A stretch of DNA of 51,020 nt. Source: Clostridia bacterium. GTDB taxonomy: Bacteria; Bacillota; Clostridia; Oscillospirales; CAG-272. The first letter of the stretch is position 1; each line of letters opens with the position of its first letter. A program made the translations under genes and the position numbers. Positions 34,312 to 43,276 of this stretch are shown here, in pieces. The stretch lies in NCBI GenBank assembly GCA_017508195.1, contig JAFVZL010000024.1, positions 1 to 51,020 of the forward strand, read 5' to 3'. The notes below the pieces were generated by a model. The model did not search any database. It was given only the letters and a program-made list of their open reading frames with translations, and had not been told where the DNA came from.

Positions 34312-34336
34312 TATAAAAAAGAGCACTCCCGTGCTC
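34312..34336 (-). terminator. Minus-strand terminator upstream of that promoter
   Basis: GAGCAC (34321-34326) and GTGCTC (34331-34336) form a stem followed on the minus strand by six T. It would block antisense transcription coming from the plus-strand genes beyond and insulate the promoter. Confidence 0.55.
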
Positions 34337-34492
34337 GATAATTCGCTATGCAAGCCGAGCCGGGTTCGCCTCGGGACATTTTATTAAAAACTCTTATAAC
34401 AGACACGCGCTTATTGAATTGCGCACGCGCTTATGGTATAATGGAATAAAGCAGAGGCTGTGTTTTTACAAAAGAAGGGGGTCAGAGGGTAT

Positions 34493-34927
34493 ATGGATAA
34501 CAAAAGATATAAGCCGTATTTTGATAAGCTCTATCTGTTTATCGTACTGCCGACCGTGGCGATACTTGCTGCCGCGACTACAATTGTTTGCATTTTCCCC
34601 GATATTATCGCGATTTGCGTGATACTTTTCACCGATGCGCTCGTTATTTACTTTCTTGTATCACCCCTTTTCGGCTATGCCGAGCTCGGTGAGAGGTCGC
34701 TCTTTATTAAGTACGGACTTATTATGAAAAGGGAAATACCCTATGAGAAGATAAGAGAGGTCACGAAGGAAAGGCGATTTTATTCCGAGGCGATTATGTC
34801 GCTTAAATGTGCTATGCCGCACCTGCATATCAAGTATGGCAGCTTCGACGTTACCGATATCAGCGTTGTCGGTATGGATGAGCTTCTTTCGGAGCTTAAC
34901 GCGCGTATCGGCAGGTGTGAAGAATAA
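34493..34927 (+). CDS. YyaB-like bacterial PH domain membrane protein
   Basis: This 144-residue protein has two hydrophobic segments (about 11-32 and 36-56) followed by a compact beta-rich domain. That domain has LFIKYGLIMKREIPYEKI and a LHIKYGSFD-type strand, which fits the YyaB-like PH domain (bPH_4). The family is membrane-associated and its function is not known. ATG 34493 is used because it begins the conserved part and has AGAGGG nearby; the spacing is short, so an upstream GTG at 34460 remains possible. A -10 box TATAAT near 34436 indicates its own promoter. Confidence 0.72.
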   Translation: MDNKRYKPYFDKLYLFIVLPTVAILAAATTIVCIFPDIIAICVILFTDALVIYFLVSPLFGYAELGERSLFIKYGLIMKREIPYEKIREVTKERRFYSEAIMSLKCAMPHLHIKYGSFDVTDISVVGMDELLSELNARIGRCEE

Positions 34928-35016
34928 AAGCATATACCACTTGAATAAAAATCTTTGAACCGCTATCACCTCGGGTCTGTTAACAATTCACTTGTTTCTG
35001 AAAGGAGAATTACATC

Positions 35017-35472
35017 ATGAAAAGAACGAAAAAGACAATTACAGCGATACTTCTCATCCTCACCTTAATATGTACGACGATGCTGACCGGCTGTTCGGAA
35101 ATGAGCTCCGCTGCCGATGTAACGGTAAAGGATTTTACCGATGCAATCGCAAATGAGGATTACGAAAAGGCACTCAGCCTTATGCATCCATCATACAGAA
35201 GCGACGTCAACAAGCTTTCTGACTCTATCGCGAACGTTGAGCAAACTCTCGGCATAGATTTTTCAAACGGTGTTGAGTTTGAAAGCACGGTTGGAATGCA
35301 CGTCTATTTTGGATTAAACTTTCCTCTCGGACCGCTGACCGAAACCACGATGACCTACTACATAACTGTTGGTAGTGTGAAGATCGAGATGCAGGCTGCG
35401 GTGGTAAACAGCTTTGGCGGCAGCGGAATTTCGGCTTTCATTTGCAAAAACAGAACTGTTACCGTTGTATGA
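35017..35472 (+). CDS. Small lipoprotein with DUF4878-like fold, unknown function
   Basis: This 151-residue lipoprotein has lipobox LTGC (Cys26). The mature part begins with a VKDFTDAIANEDYEKALSLM-type helical stretch followed by beta strands, the pattern of NTF2-like/DUF4878 lipoproteins. A strong AAAGGAGAA precedes the ATG. It is followed 20 bases later by the C39-like protease gene, and the two may be co-transcribed. No specific role can be assigned. Confidence 0.75.
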   Translation: MKRTKKTITAILLILTLICTTMLTGCSEMSSAADVTVKDFTDAIANEDYEKALSLMHPSYRSDVNKLSDSIANVEQTLGIDFSNGVEFESTVGMHVYFGLNFPLGPLTETTMTYYITVGSVKIEMQAAVVNSFGGSGISAFICKNRTVTVV

Positions 35473-35492
35473 TCGTAAGTCAAGAGGATACC

Positions 35493-36152
35493 ATGAAATA
35501 CGCAAGCTACCGCCTTACGGGCGATGAAAGAATACCCGCCGTGGTGAGCATCGGGGATAGGGAGACTCCCGTCTGGATGCAGCAGCTATGGGACGAGGGA
35601 GAGTGGGCAGAGTTTATTGTCAGAAACGGCTGCGGACACTGCTGCTGCGCTATGGCGCTCCGCCTTTTTGGTGTGGATATTGATCCGCACGCTGAGTACT
35701 CTCTTTGCCGCAGTCTTTGGGGCGAGCCCGAGAAGGAGGGGGAGCACAGACAGGGAAACTTCCAGTCGATAGTAGGTATCGTCAAGATACTCACCCGATT
35801 CGGTGTGCCAGCCCAGTGCTATGGCGTTGCCGACCGCGATGAGGCGGCATCTCATATAGACTCGGCATTAAGAGAGGGAAAGACGGTAATATTCGAGTCG
35901 CATCCTACCGAGGATTTCCCGGGTAACCCATTCTCTACGGGTGAGCACTGGGTGATGGCGGTGGGATACACCGAAAATGGTGAAATACTCATTGCAAACA
36001 GCTCGCTCCGTGCCGTTAAGACGGGTATTCAGCTCGTTGATATCGATACAGTCAGACGCGCGCTCTATCTCGGCTCCTCTCCCGAGGATATGACGTGGGG
36101 AGAGTGGCGCGATGAGTTTAAGCACGGTACGGGATATATCATCGTAGGATAA
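35493..36152 (+). CDS. C39-like papain-fold peptidase
   Basis: This 219-residue protein matches the C39-like peptidase_C39_2 group. The catalytic Cys47 lies in NGCGHCCCAMAL (normally NGCGPTSLAM), His152 in GEHWVMAVGY, and an Asn follows in IANSSLR. There is no signal peptide or ABC transporter domain, so it is not a complete bacteriocin exporter. I choose the ATG at 35493, preceded by AAGAGGA. A longer frame from 35442 would overlap the lipoprotein gene. Three consecutive Cys residues after the nucleophile are unusual. The substrate is unknown. Confidence 0.75.
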   Translation: MKYASYRLTGDERIPAVVSIGDRETPVWMQQLWDEGEWAEFIVRNGCGHCCCAMALRLFGVDIDPHAEYSLCRSLWGEPEKEGEHRQGNFQSIVGIVKILTRFGVPAQCYGVADRDEAASHIDSALREGKTVIFESHPTEDFPGNPFSTGEHWVMAVGYTENGEILIANSSLRAVKTGIQLVDIDTVRRALYLGSSPEDMTWGEWRDEFKHGTGYIIVG

Positions 36153-36156
36153 CCAA

Positions 36157-36178
36157 GCCCGCTATCGGGCATAATTTT
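36157..36178 (+). terminator. Terminator after the C39-like peptidase gene
   Basis: GCCCG (36157-36161) and CGGGC (36166-36170) form a short stem followed by ATAATTTT. Confidence 0.5.
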
Positions 36179-36260
36179 AAAAAACTTCTTCGGAGAGCAA
36201 TATGTAATAAAACATAAAAGCTTATATATAAGAAAAGGTAGAGTATAACATATAAGAACA

Positions 36261-36284
36261 AAAAGCGCGCCGAGGCGCGCTTTT
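36261..36284. terminator. Bidirectional terminator between convergent genes
   Basis: AAAAGCGCGC (36261-36270) and GCGCGCTTTT (36275-36284) enclose a 4-base loop, with T-rich tails on both strands. It separates the plus-strand peptidase gene from the minus-strand gene ending at 36352. Confidence 0.75.
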
Positions 36285-36351
36285 TCATTATGCTTGGAGC
36301 GATGGCTAGAGAGCAAAGCAGCTTTGGCGGGGAAAGCTCTTTTCTTCAAGC

Positions 36352-36948
36352 TTACCAAGTGGGCTTCTCTGCGGTGTGGGTGAATACTAAGCGATAAATG
36401 TAGCCGCTCTTTTCCTCGTCTTGGTCATAGTTGTACTGCAATAAACGGGGCGTTTTTGCAATACTGACTGTAATACCATCACTCTCGAGAAGGTGTTTAA
36501 CCATAGTTGCACATGCCAATGCGAAAGTGTTTTGCCTTGAAGTTCCTTTTATAATTGGTAAATTGTTCTCATCAAAATATAGAACGCTATAATAAACGGG
36601 GTCTCCGAGATTTCTCCAATTATTAATAGCCATGCTATATACTTCGCCCAGCTCCCTTCCAAGCTCCATTCTCGACTCGTAAGCAAAGAAGTCGAAGGTT
36701 TGGTCATCATACGGATTCTTTTCAATCAAATCCTTGCATATACCCTTTGCATACGAGAGCCATTCTATCATTATGGGCTTTTCACCAAATTTAGCTAGCC
36801 ATTCATCGACTTCTTTTGACCTTTTAATTTCAGCTTGCTTTTTTGCCTCTTCCAAAGCTTTTGCTTTCTTTTTTTCGTTGTTCTTTTTGATGATGATTAC
36901 AATCAGAACCACAATTGCTATCGCAAGTAAAACAAATACAAATTCCAT
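36352..36948 (-). CDS. N-terminally membrane-anchored protein of unknown function
   Basis: This 198-residue protein starts MEFVFVLLAIAIVVLIVIII, a single transmembrane anchor. A highly charged Lys/Glu helical linker follows (about 24-50), then a soluble C-terminal domain with no motif I recognise. The ATG at 36948 is preceded by AAAGGATG, eight bases upstream. The open frame extends further upstream to 37089, but that part would be translated through a terminator hairpin and lacks a ribosome binding site. A long untranslated leader is likely (see 37008-37249). Confidence 0.7.
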   Translation of the reverse strand: MEFVFVLLAIAIVVLIVIIIKKNNEKKKAKALEEAKKQAEIKRSKEVDEWLAKFGEKPIMIEWLSYAKGICKDLIEKNPYDDQTFDFFAYESRMELGRELGEVYSMAINNWRNLGDPVYYSVLYFDENNLPIIKGTSRQNTFALACATMVKHLLESDGITVSIAKTPRLLQYNYDQDEEKSGYIYRLVFTHTAEKPTW

Positions 36949-37000
36949 TTCAACATCCTTTCTTTTGCTGTCAATTCTCTTCGCGCACCCCTCCCGCCAA

Positions 37001-37031
37001 ATAAAAAGTGCGCCGACCGAGATCAGCGCAC
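37001..37031 (-). terminator. Terminator hairpin within the leader of the 36352-36948 gene
   Basis: GTGCGC (37008-37013) and GCGCAC (37026-37031) form a stem. On the minus strand it is followed by TTTTTAT, 60 bases before the start codon. A 9-base stem, 37038-37046 with 37104-37112, lies just upstream in the same RNA. This could be an attenuator or the end of an unrecognised short RNA. Confidence 0.5.
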
Positions 37032-37220
37032 AAAAACGCAAATTCCAGTCGTCGCCAAACAAACTATATACAGATCGGGCATATTGCATACTCTTTCATG
37101 TACGGAATTTGCATTTTATCAAATTCATATCACAAAAGAGTATAGGCAAAAAAGGGTATAAGTATCCCATAAAGAAAAATACACCCATATACTGTATATT
37201 TAGTTTGTTTGGCACTTCTA

Positions 37221-37249
37221 ATCTTAGCATAAAGTGAAGGGAAAATCAA
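37221..37249 (-). promoter_or_regulatory. Probable promoter of the leader and the 36352-36948 gene
   Basis: On the minus strand TTGATT (37249-37244), a 17-base spacer and TAAGAT (37226-37221) form a plausible sigma-A promoter. The rest of 37032-37435 contains no gene. A plus-strand -10 box TATAAT at 37368-37373 serves the next gene. Confidence 0.45.
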
Positions 37250-37435
37250 TAGATTTTAAAAAACGGGGTGTCTAGGAAGCGTAAATCGGATGAACGTATG
37301 CGTGCGTAGTAATATTTTTTTGATTAAAAAATCTTCAAAACTACTTTAAATCGATGATTTGGCGTGCTATAATTGGGGTGAAGGACGAGTGCGGTGAAAG
37401 AGCGCACGCATAACATATGCAAAGGAGTTTTTTGT

Positions 37436-38080
37436 ATGAAATTTTTTATCGACACTGCGAATGTGGATGAGATAAGGGCAGCGGCAAGGCTCGGTGTCAT
37501 TTCGGGCGTTACAACAAATCCATCGCTTATTGCGAAGGAGGGCAGACGCTTCGAGGACGTTATTGCCGAGATAGTAGAGATCGTCGACGGTCCTATCAGC
37601 GCGGAGGTGGTTTCTCCCGATGCCGAGGGAATGGTAAAGGAGGCTAAGGCTCTCGCCGCCATTCACAAGAATATCGTTATCAAGGTCCCGATCTGTGAGG
37701 AAGGGCTCGTCGCGGTCTACGAGATGAGCAAGCTCGGCATCAGGACCAACGTGACGCTGATTTTCAGCCCCACTCAGGCACTGCTCGCGGCGCGCGCGGG
37801 CGCATCCTACGTCAGCCCGTTTATAGGCAGGCTCGACGATATATCCGACGATGGCTCGGAGCTTGTCGAGGAGATCGCTGATATATTCGCAATTTACGGT
37901 ATCGAGTGTGAGATAATTGCGGCAAGCATCAGAGGTCCGCAGGACGTTGTAAGAGCTGCAAAGGCGGGAGCAGATATCGCGACCGTGCCTTATAAGACCA
38001 TCAAGCAGATGATAGGTCATCCCCTCACCGATAGGGGAATAGAGAAGTTCAATAAGGATTGGGCAACTCTCAAGGCGTGA
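37436..38080 (+). CDS. fsa: Transaldolase-like fructose-6-phosphate aldolase
   Basis: This 214-residue cytoplasmic enzyme belongs to the short transaldolase/FSA group (normally about 215-220). The start [13 protein letters not shown], the GVTTNPSL motif (about 27-34) and the Schiff-base lysine in IVIKVPI (Lys83) are all present. It either transfers dihydroxyacetone units in the non-oxidative pentose phosphate pathway or cleaves fructose 6-phosphate. The ATG follows AAAGGAG. A longer frame from 37394 has no ribosome binding site. It is a single gene with its own promoter and terminator. Confidence 0.9.
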   Translation: MKFFIDTANVDEIRAAARLGVISGVTTNPSLIAKEGRRFEDVIAEIVEIVDGPISAEVVSPDAEGMVKEAKALAAIHKNIVIKVPICEEGLVAVYEMSKLGIRTNVTLIFSPTQALLAARAGASYVSPFIGRLDDISDDGSELVEEIADIFAIYGIECEIIAASIRGPQDVVRAAKAGADIATVPYKTIKQMIGHPLTDRGIEKFNKDWATLKA

Positions 38081-38096
38081 TTCGGGCACAAGTGAA

Positions 38097-38139
38097 TAAA
38101 AACGGCACGGGTACTGCTCCATAGTAGTATCCGTGCCGT
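38097..38139 (-). terminator. Minus-strand terminator of the GtrA-GH5-GH3 operon
   Basis: Imperfect 17-base arms (38102-38118 and 38123-38139) form a hairpin followed on the minus strand by TTTTTATT. It lies past the end of the GH3 gene. Confidence 0.65.
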
Positions 38140-38146
38140 AATAATA

Positions 38147-38190
38147 AGAGGAAAACCGTCAGGGTGCTGCGGTTTTCCTCTCTTTAATTT
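38147..38190 (+). terminator. Plus-strand terminator of the transaldolase-like gene
   Basis: AGAGGAAAACCG (38147-38158) pairs with CGGTTTTCCTCT (38170-38181), followed by CTTTAATTT. Each of the two convergent units is terminated only after passing the other unit's terminator. Confidence 0.65.
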
Positions 38191-38197
38191 GTGCTTT

Positions 38198-40630
38198 TTA
38201 TTCCTGCTTTGGGAGCTTGGTGCATTTCTCGGGGGTGATAAGGAGCCATATGCCCTTGAACGGGTTGTTGTTCGCTATGGCGAGAAGCCCCTCTGCGCGT
38301 CTGTGCGACAGCATTCCCTCACTGGTGTTGGATAGGGCTCTTAAGCTTATCGAGAGTATCGTTGCATAGGAAAAATCGAGGTTCTTTATTGCGGTCGTCT
38401 TTTCCGGTGAGTCCTTCTTCATCTTTAAGAAGAAGCGCATAACACCGACCCCGAAGCCGATAAGACCCTTCAGGAATTTTCCGCCGAGAGTGCGGTAATC
38501 ACGCAGGGGCGTGTTAAGATTATAGGGGCGTTTCGTCTCCTCGAGCACAATCTCATCACCAAATATTTTCGAGTAATCGGTATCGGTGATGGCAAGCATA
38601 CGCTCACGGGTGGAATAGCACTCACGGGTATGATGGTCGGATGAAAGCTCCTTGCCCTCTATCTCGAGTTCTGCCTCGAGAATAGGCGTGTTTACGTCGC
38701 TTGCGATAAGAAAAGTATATCTGCCGCCCTCGAGCGACCACTCGCCCGATACGTAGCGGCATAGGTCGTACTTGGGTACGGTGAGGGTTATCTCACGCTC
38801 CTCACCCGGTGCAAGCCTTACCTTCGTAAAGGCGCGAAGCTCGCGCACGGGCTTTACGAGCTCTGTCAGGGGTGCATCAACGTAGAGCTCGGTGACCTCG
38901 GATGCGCTGACGGTGCCGTCATTTTTTACCTTGACCCTTGCACTAACGGCATCTCCATCGTCACTGACAGTGAGATCGCGATAGGAAAAGCGTGAATAGG
39001 AGAGGCCGTATCCGAATGGATATCTAACCGGCACACCGAAGCTTGAATAGTAACGATAGCCAACGAAAAGGCTCTCTTTGTAAACATCATTTGTCGTTTT
39101 TGTGTATTCTTCGGCAAAAGGAACGTCGGAATACTTATACGGCCAGCTCTCGGCAAGTCTGCCCGAGGGTGACTCGTCACCGAAGAGAAGCGCGTAAGTT
39201 GCATCACCGCCGGACTCGCCGGGAAGATACATATTGAGTATCGCCGCACAACCCTCGGCATCGTCGAGCTCGACGGGGCTGCCGCCGTACATAACGAATA
39301 TCACCCTCTTGCCGAGCTCGGTCAGCTTCCTTAAAAGCGAGCGCTGATTCTCGGGTAAGAGCATATCCTTGCGGTCGAAGCCCTCGGACTCCGCATTCTC
39401 AGAAAGGCCGCCGAAGAAGAGCAGAGTGTCGAAGCTCTCCGCCCTTGCGAGTGCTTCGTTTTCAAGCTTCTGGCTTGGGGTGCTGTCATTCGCGACAAAG
39501 CCCTTAAGATAGGTGTATTTTACTCCTGCGTCATCGAAAGCCGACTTGGGTGAGGTGAGCTTATAGGGGTTGAGCAGTGACGAGCCTGCGCCCTGATAGC
39601 GCATATTCTCGAACATCTCACCGATGACGAGATATTCTCCGTCCTTCCGTAATGGCAGAGTATTACTCTCGTTCTTTAAGAGCACGGCGCTTTCGATAGC
39701 CGCCTTTTTCGCTAAACGCGCGTTTTCCTCGAATGGGGCGGTGCAGTCCCGCCTGTTTTCGAGCGCTCGTCTGACAATGGCAAGCACTCGCGACACCGCC
39801 GTATCGACTACGCTCTCCTCGAGCTCGCCCGATCTCACGGCATCGATGATTGCCTGTCTGTTGTAGCCGATATCTCCCGGCATCTCGAGGTCGAGTCCTG
39901 CCTTAAGTCCCTTGACACGGTCGTTGACTGCGCCCCAGTCGGACATTATAAGGCCCTCGAAGCCCCACTCGCCTCGCGGTATATCGGTAAGGAGCTTGCG
40001 GTTCTCGCTCGCGTACTCACCCGCGACCTTGTTATATGCACACATAAGCGTGGCGGGTTTTGCCTTTTTGACAATGCGCTCGAAGCCGCGAAGGTATATT
40101 TCGCGCATAGCGCGCTCGTCAACTATGGAGTTGCCGAAGTATCTGTTCGTTTCGTTGTTGTTGCAGGCGTAGTGCTTCACCGATGTGCCGACACCGCGGC
40201 TCTCGATGCCACCTGCGAGCGCGGCACCCATCTCTCCCGTGAGGAGAGGGTCCTCGGAGAAGTACTCGAAGCTTCTGCCGCACAGGGGATTGCGCTTTAT
40301 ATTGACTGCGGGGCCAAGAATCAGGTCGACTCCGTAGTGATTACATTCCTTGCCCATTGCAACGCCCATCTCATAAAGCAGCTCGGTATTGAATGAGCAG
40401 GCTGTCGAGGCGGCGGTGGGGAATGCTGTGGAAAGCTCGGTCGAGCCGAGGCCCACGTCCTTTGAGTCGGCTCTCTTTTTTCTTAAGCCGTGAGGCCCGT
40501 CGGTAAGAAATATCGACGGTATGCCGAGCCTCGGTATCGCTACCGTATGCCATGATTTATGACCGCTAAGAAGCGATGCCTTTTCCTCGAGGGTGAGCTC
40601 CTTTAAGAGCTCGTCTGTGCTTTTCATCAT
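38198..40630 (-). CDS. GH3 beta-glucosidase
   Basis: This 810-residue glycosidase has no signal peptide. The N-terminal barrel carries the nucleophile in MSDWGAV (Asp231). The alpha/beta sandwich domain follows, then a fibronectin type III-like domain (about 580-690). A roughly 115-residue C-terminal extension, common in clostridial GH3 enzymes, ends the protein. It should remove terminal beta-linked glucose from oligosaccharides in the cytoplasm. Its ATG overlaps the stop codon of the GH5 gene (ATGA) with AAAGGAGA just upstream, indicating translational coupling. Xylosidase or other specificity cannot be excluded. Confidence 0.9.
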   Translation of the reverse strand: MMKSTDELLKELTLEEKASLLSGHKSWHTVAIPRLGIPSIFLTDGPHGLRKKRADSKDVGLGSTELSTAFPTAASTACSFNTELLYEMGVAMGKECNHYGVDLILGPAVNIKRNPLCGRSFEYFSEDPLLTGEMGAALAGGIESRGVGTSVKHYACNNNETNRYFGNSIVDERAMREIYLRGFERIVKKAKPATLMCAYNKVAGEYASENRKLLTDIPRGEWGFEGLIMSDWGAVNDRVKGLKAGLDLEMPGDIGYNRQAIIDAVRSGELEESVVDTAVSRVLAIVRRALENRRDCTAPFEENARLAKKAAIESAVLLKNESNTLPLRKDGEYLVIGEMFENMRYQGAGSSLLNPYKLTSPKSAFDDAGVKYTYLKGFVANDSTPSQKLENEALARAESFDTLLFFGGLSENAESEGFDRKDMLLPENQRSLLRKLTELGKRVIFVMYGGSPVELDDAEGCAAILNMYLPGESGGDATYALLFGDESPSGRLAESWPYKYSDVPFAEEYTKTTNDVYKESLFVGYRYYSSFGVPVRYPFGYGLSYSRFSYRDLTVSDDGDAVSARVKVKNDGTVSASEVTELYVDAPLTELVKPVRELRAFTKVRLAPGEEREITLTVPKYDLCRYVSGEWSLEGGRYTFLIASDVNTPILEAELEIEGKELSSDHHTRECYSTRERMLAITDTDYSKIFGDEIVLEETKRPYNLNTPLRDYRTLGGKFLKGLIGFGVGVMRFFLKMKKDSPEKTTAIKNLDFSYATILSISLRALSNTSEGMLSHRRAEGLLAIANNNPFKGIWLLITPEKCTKLPKQE

Positions 40631-42060
40631 GAAGCATCTCCTTTAAGGTGCTCTTTTATAACCTCGACAAGTATGCCGTCGAGCTTGTATTTTCCGCCGT
40701 TCGTTCCGTCATCGGTCTTTTGAGTGCTCCACTCTGCCATTATCTCCTCATAGGTGGCGGTGCGCAGATCGAGCTTCAGCACGTAGTCCTCGACGGGAGT
40801 GTCCTTATCGTTCTCGAGGTTCATCTTATAAACCGCAACGCCCCAGGAGTTATCCCACCAGCCGACGGATACTATCTTGTAGCTCCATACAGTCCAGCCG
40901 AGGCCTGTATTCTCGTACATATCGAGGTACTCGAGCCATGCGTCCTTATCGTTGAAGAAGTTGAACTCACCGACGAGCTTCGGCACGTTGTAGTCCGACG
41001 AGATGCGAAGCGCGTACATGAAATCGTAAAAGAGCCAGTTAGGAAGAGTATCCGACGACCAGTTATAGAAATGGTACTGATAGAGCACGTTATCCCAGCC
41101 GTAGCGGGCGGGGTCGGGAAGAGAATTGAAGTACCATACGCCCTCGATGGATACGGTATGATATTTATCTACCTCGCGGATGGAGTCGTAGAGTCTGTCC
41201 ATCACCTGCCACTGAAGCTCTCCCGTGCCGACCTCGGTGCGCTTCGTGGGCTCGTTCACAAGGTCGTATGCGAGGATGGTGGACGCGAGATCGGCTCTCT
41301 CGGTAACGTAATGCTCGGCAATGTTTTGCCACAGCTCGCACATGGATGCGATATAGGTTTCATTCTCCCAGAAGTCCATATCCCTCGTTCCGCAGTGCTC
41401 GTAGCCGCTCTGTCCGCCGACAACACCGTGCATATCGAGAATGACTCGGAGATCGTGCTTCTTTGCAAGCTCGAGGAAGTAATCGACCTTTTCAAAGGCA
41501 TCCTCGCGCATGACGAGTGCCTCGTCAGCACCTTCCATGAAGTTGCGGTAATACATCGGGAGTCTTATTGTGTTAAGACCGAGGTTCTTTATATGGATAA
41601 AGTCTGCCTCGGTGCAGTAGGAATAGAAGTAAGCATCGTTAAGTGCCTCGACCTGCTCCTCGGTAAAGCGGCTCGCAAGCACGGCATCGAGCTCCTCTTG
41701 GTATATTTCCTCATACTCCTCGACGATGCCCTGCTCGTTGACCTTTTTGAAGCTTCCGTCATCGTTATAGAGCGCGCCGAGAGAGTTGACCGTCATCCAG
41801 CCCTCGGAGATAAGGAGATTGCCGAAGTTGATTCCCTTTATCTCAAAGAGGTTTCCATCCTCATCGTAAAGAGCCTTGCCGTCGGCAACGATGGTTTTTA
41901 AGTCACCGTCAGCGTACACGCGCTCGATCCTTTCGGGTACGTCATAGTTATAGGTGGTGCGGTAGATATGACCCGCGCCGATGAAGCATAGAGCTCCGAG
42001 AAGCGCTACGCCAACTGCTATAAGAAGGGATATCGCGATAATCTTGATTGCCTTTTTCAT
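40627..42060 (-). CDS. GH5-family glycoside hydrolase, membrane-anchored
   Basis: This 477-residue protein has an N-terminal transmembrane segment (about 6-31) that probably anchors it outside the cell. The (beta/alpha)8 barrel shows KGINFGN (about 73-79), NTIRLPMYY (about 172-180), VILDMHG (about 212-218), acid/base Glu270 in DLVNEPT and nucleophile Glu365 in VGEFNFF. It likely cleaves beta-glucan or another beta-linked polysaccharide. The start has TAGGAGAGAA before the ATG. The stop overlaps the start of GH3, so the pair would process a polysaccharide outside and its oligosaccharides inside. Confidence 0.87.
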   Translation of the reverse strand: MKKAIKIIAISLLIAVGVALLGALCFIGAGHIYRTTYNYDVPERIERVYADGDLKTIVADGKALYDEDGNLFEIKGINFGNLLISEGWMTVNSLGALYNDDGSFKKVNEQGIVEEYEEIYQEELDAVLASRFTEEQVEALNDAYFYSYCTEADFIHIKNLGLNTIRLPMYYRNFMEGADEALVMREDAFEKVDYFLELAKKHDLRVILDMHGVVGGQSGYEHCGTRDMDFWENETYIASMCELWQNIAEHYVTERADLASTILAYDLVNEPTKRTEVGTGELQWQVMDRLYDSIREVDKYHTVSIEGVWYFNSLPDPARYGWDNVLYQYHFYNWSSDTLPNWLFYDFMYALRISSDYNVPKLVGEFNFFNDKDAWLEYLDMYENTGLGWTVWSYKIVSVGWWDNSWGVAVYKMNLENDKDTPVEDYVLKLDLRTATYEEIMAEWSTQKTDDGTNGGKYKLDGILVEVIKEHLKGDAS

Positions 42061-42113
42061 TTTATCATTCTCTCCTATATATAGTTTGTTGTTAATAATT
42101 ATTTACAAAACTA

Positions 42114-42872
42114 TTAGTTTTCTGCCTTTTTCGGGTCCTCGAAGATAATTTTAAACACGAAGAAGAATACCGCCATGGAGATAAAGCCCGTGAGGTTCGT
42201 CTTTATGAAAGCGGTTAAGGGAGTGGGGAAGCGCCAGTATATACAGAAGATGTTGAGGAAGCCCCAGACCGCGTTCACGAAGATCGACACGAGTATCCAG
42301 CCGATGAAGTACCAGAGTGCCTGATACCACGGGTTTCCGTGTGACTTGAAGGTTATGTTTCTCTGAAGCGGAAAGTTTATGCACTGCGCGGTAAAGACCG
42401 CGATCTCGAAGGCTATGAAGTTACCAAGACCGCCGCCGACAATGACCTCGCCCACCTCGTTATACAGTACAGGCTCGTTGAAGATACCGAATATTGCTTT
42501 AGTTCCGTCTGCCCACGTCCAGAGCGTTACCTCGGGCCACACGAAGGGGACCGAAGCCAGGGACTCGAATGCGTAGGGGAGAAAGAGCATAACGAGGAAT
42601 TGCCACACGGTCACGCTTGTGCTGAACACGATAAAGCTGCAGAACTGCGCGATAAGCTTAGCCGCCTTCGGGTGCTTACCCTCGAAGCCGCGCCACGCGC
42701 CGACGAAAAACCTCGCGAATTTGCTATCCTTAAAGCCTTGCCAAAGGCTTTTTTTGTTATTTTCATCTGCCGCAGCGCTCTCATCCACATCGCCTGCCGC
42801 ATTTTCGCACGCGACAGCGATCTTGCCGCCATCTGCGTTATCGATTTCTTCGGCTTTGATCTTTTCTTCCAT
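42114..42872 (-). CDS. GtrA-like multi-spanning membrane protein
   Basis: This 252-residue protein has an acidic N-terminal cytoplasmic region (about 1-50) and four or more hydrophobic helices. The segment INFPLQRNITFKS (about 164-176) before the third helix matches the GtrA family, which flips lipid-linked sugars in cell-envelope polysaccharide synthesis. It lies 53 bases upstream of GH5 in the same direction and may share its transcript. The ribosome binding site is weak (AGGACGA). The long insertion with a Trp-rich loop (about 107-150) is atypical for short GtrA proteins. The link to the glycosidases is unclear. Confidence 0.72.
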   Translation of the reverse strand: MEEKIKAEEIDNADGGKIAVACENAAGDVDESAAADENNKKSLWQGFKDSKFARFFVGAWRGFEGKHPKAAKLIAQFCSFIVFSTSVTVWQFLVMLFLPYAFESLASVPFVWPEVTLWTWADGTKAIFGIFNEPVLYNEVGEVIVGGGLGNFIAFEIAVFTAQCINFPLQRNITFKSHGNPWYQALWYFIGWILVSIFVNAVWGFLNIFCIYWRFPTPLTAFIKTNLTGFISMAVFFFVFKIIFEDPKKAEN

Positions 42873-42986
42873 AAATATATCGTCCTATAAAAGAGTAATG
42901 GTTATTGTGAAAATTATCCTTATATTTCTATTTTACTCTATTCATCGCAGGAAATCAAGATAAGAATAATGCGCGGATGGGAAAAG

Positions 42987-43114
42987 AAAATAGAAAATGA
43001 AAATAAAAGCTAATTGGAAGAAAGCGAAGCTTTCAACATTATTGTGTGTAAAAGAATAGGGTGAGGCAAAAATACCTCACCCATAATATTTTCATTTTCG
43101 GTTATCCCAAAAAT
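42987..43114. repeat. Hairpin repeat element, copy 1
   Basis: A unit of about 128 bases is bounded by the inverted repeat GAAAATGAAAAT / ATTTTCATTTTC. It contains an internal hairpin GGGTGAGG (43059-43066) / CCTCACCC (43075-43082) and ends with a 27-base sequence (43088-43114) repeated exactly at 43385-43411. No coding capacity is seen. Confidence 0.65.
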
Positions 43115-43276
43115 CGCCGTGCTCGGTGAGAGAATTCGGAGTGGAAATACTCGTTATTCGACCCGAATCTGCACAGAGTTTGGATAGAGGCAGCGGTTTG
43201 AGCTAGGGAGTTTTGGTGAGAAATTTTCGTTCTTCGACCCGAAGCTGTACGAGTGTACAGCGAGAGGGAGAAAACG

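Noticed and set aside
36949-37089. N-terminal extension of the membrane-anchored protein
   Set aside because: The extended frame would pass through a terminator stem and lacks a ribosome binding site, whereas ATG 36948 has AAAGGATG and begins a clear membrane anchor.
40648-41901. 417-residue plus-strand open frame
   Set aside because: It is a shadow of the GH5 gene on the opposite strand.
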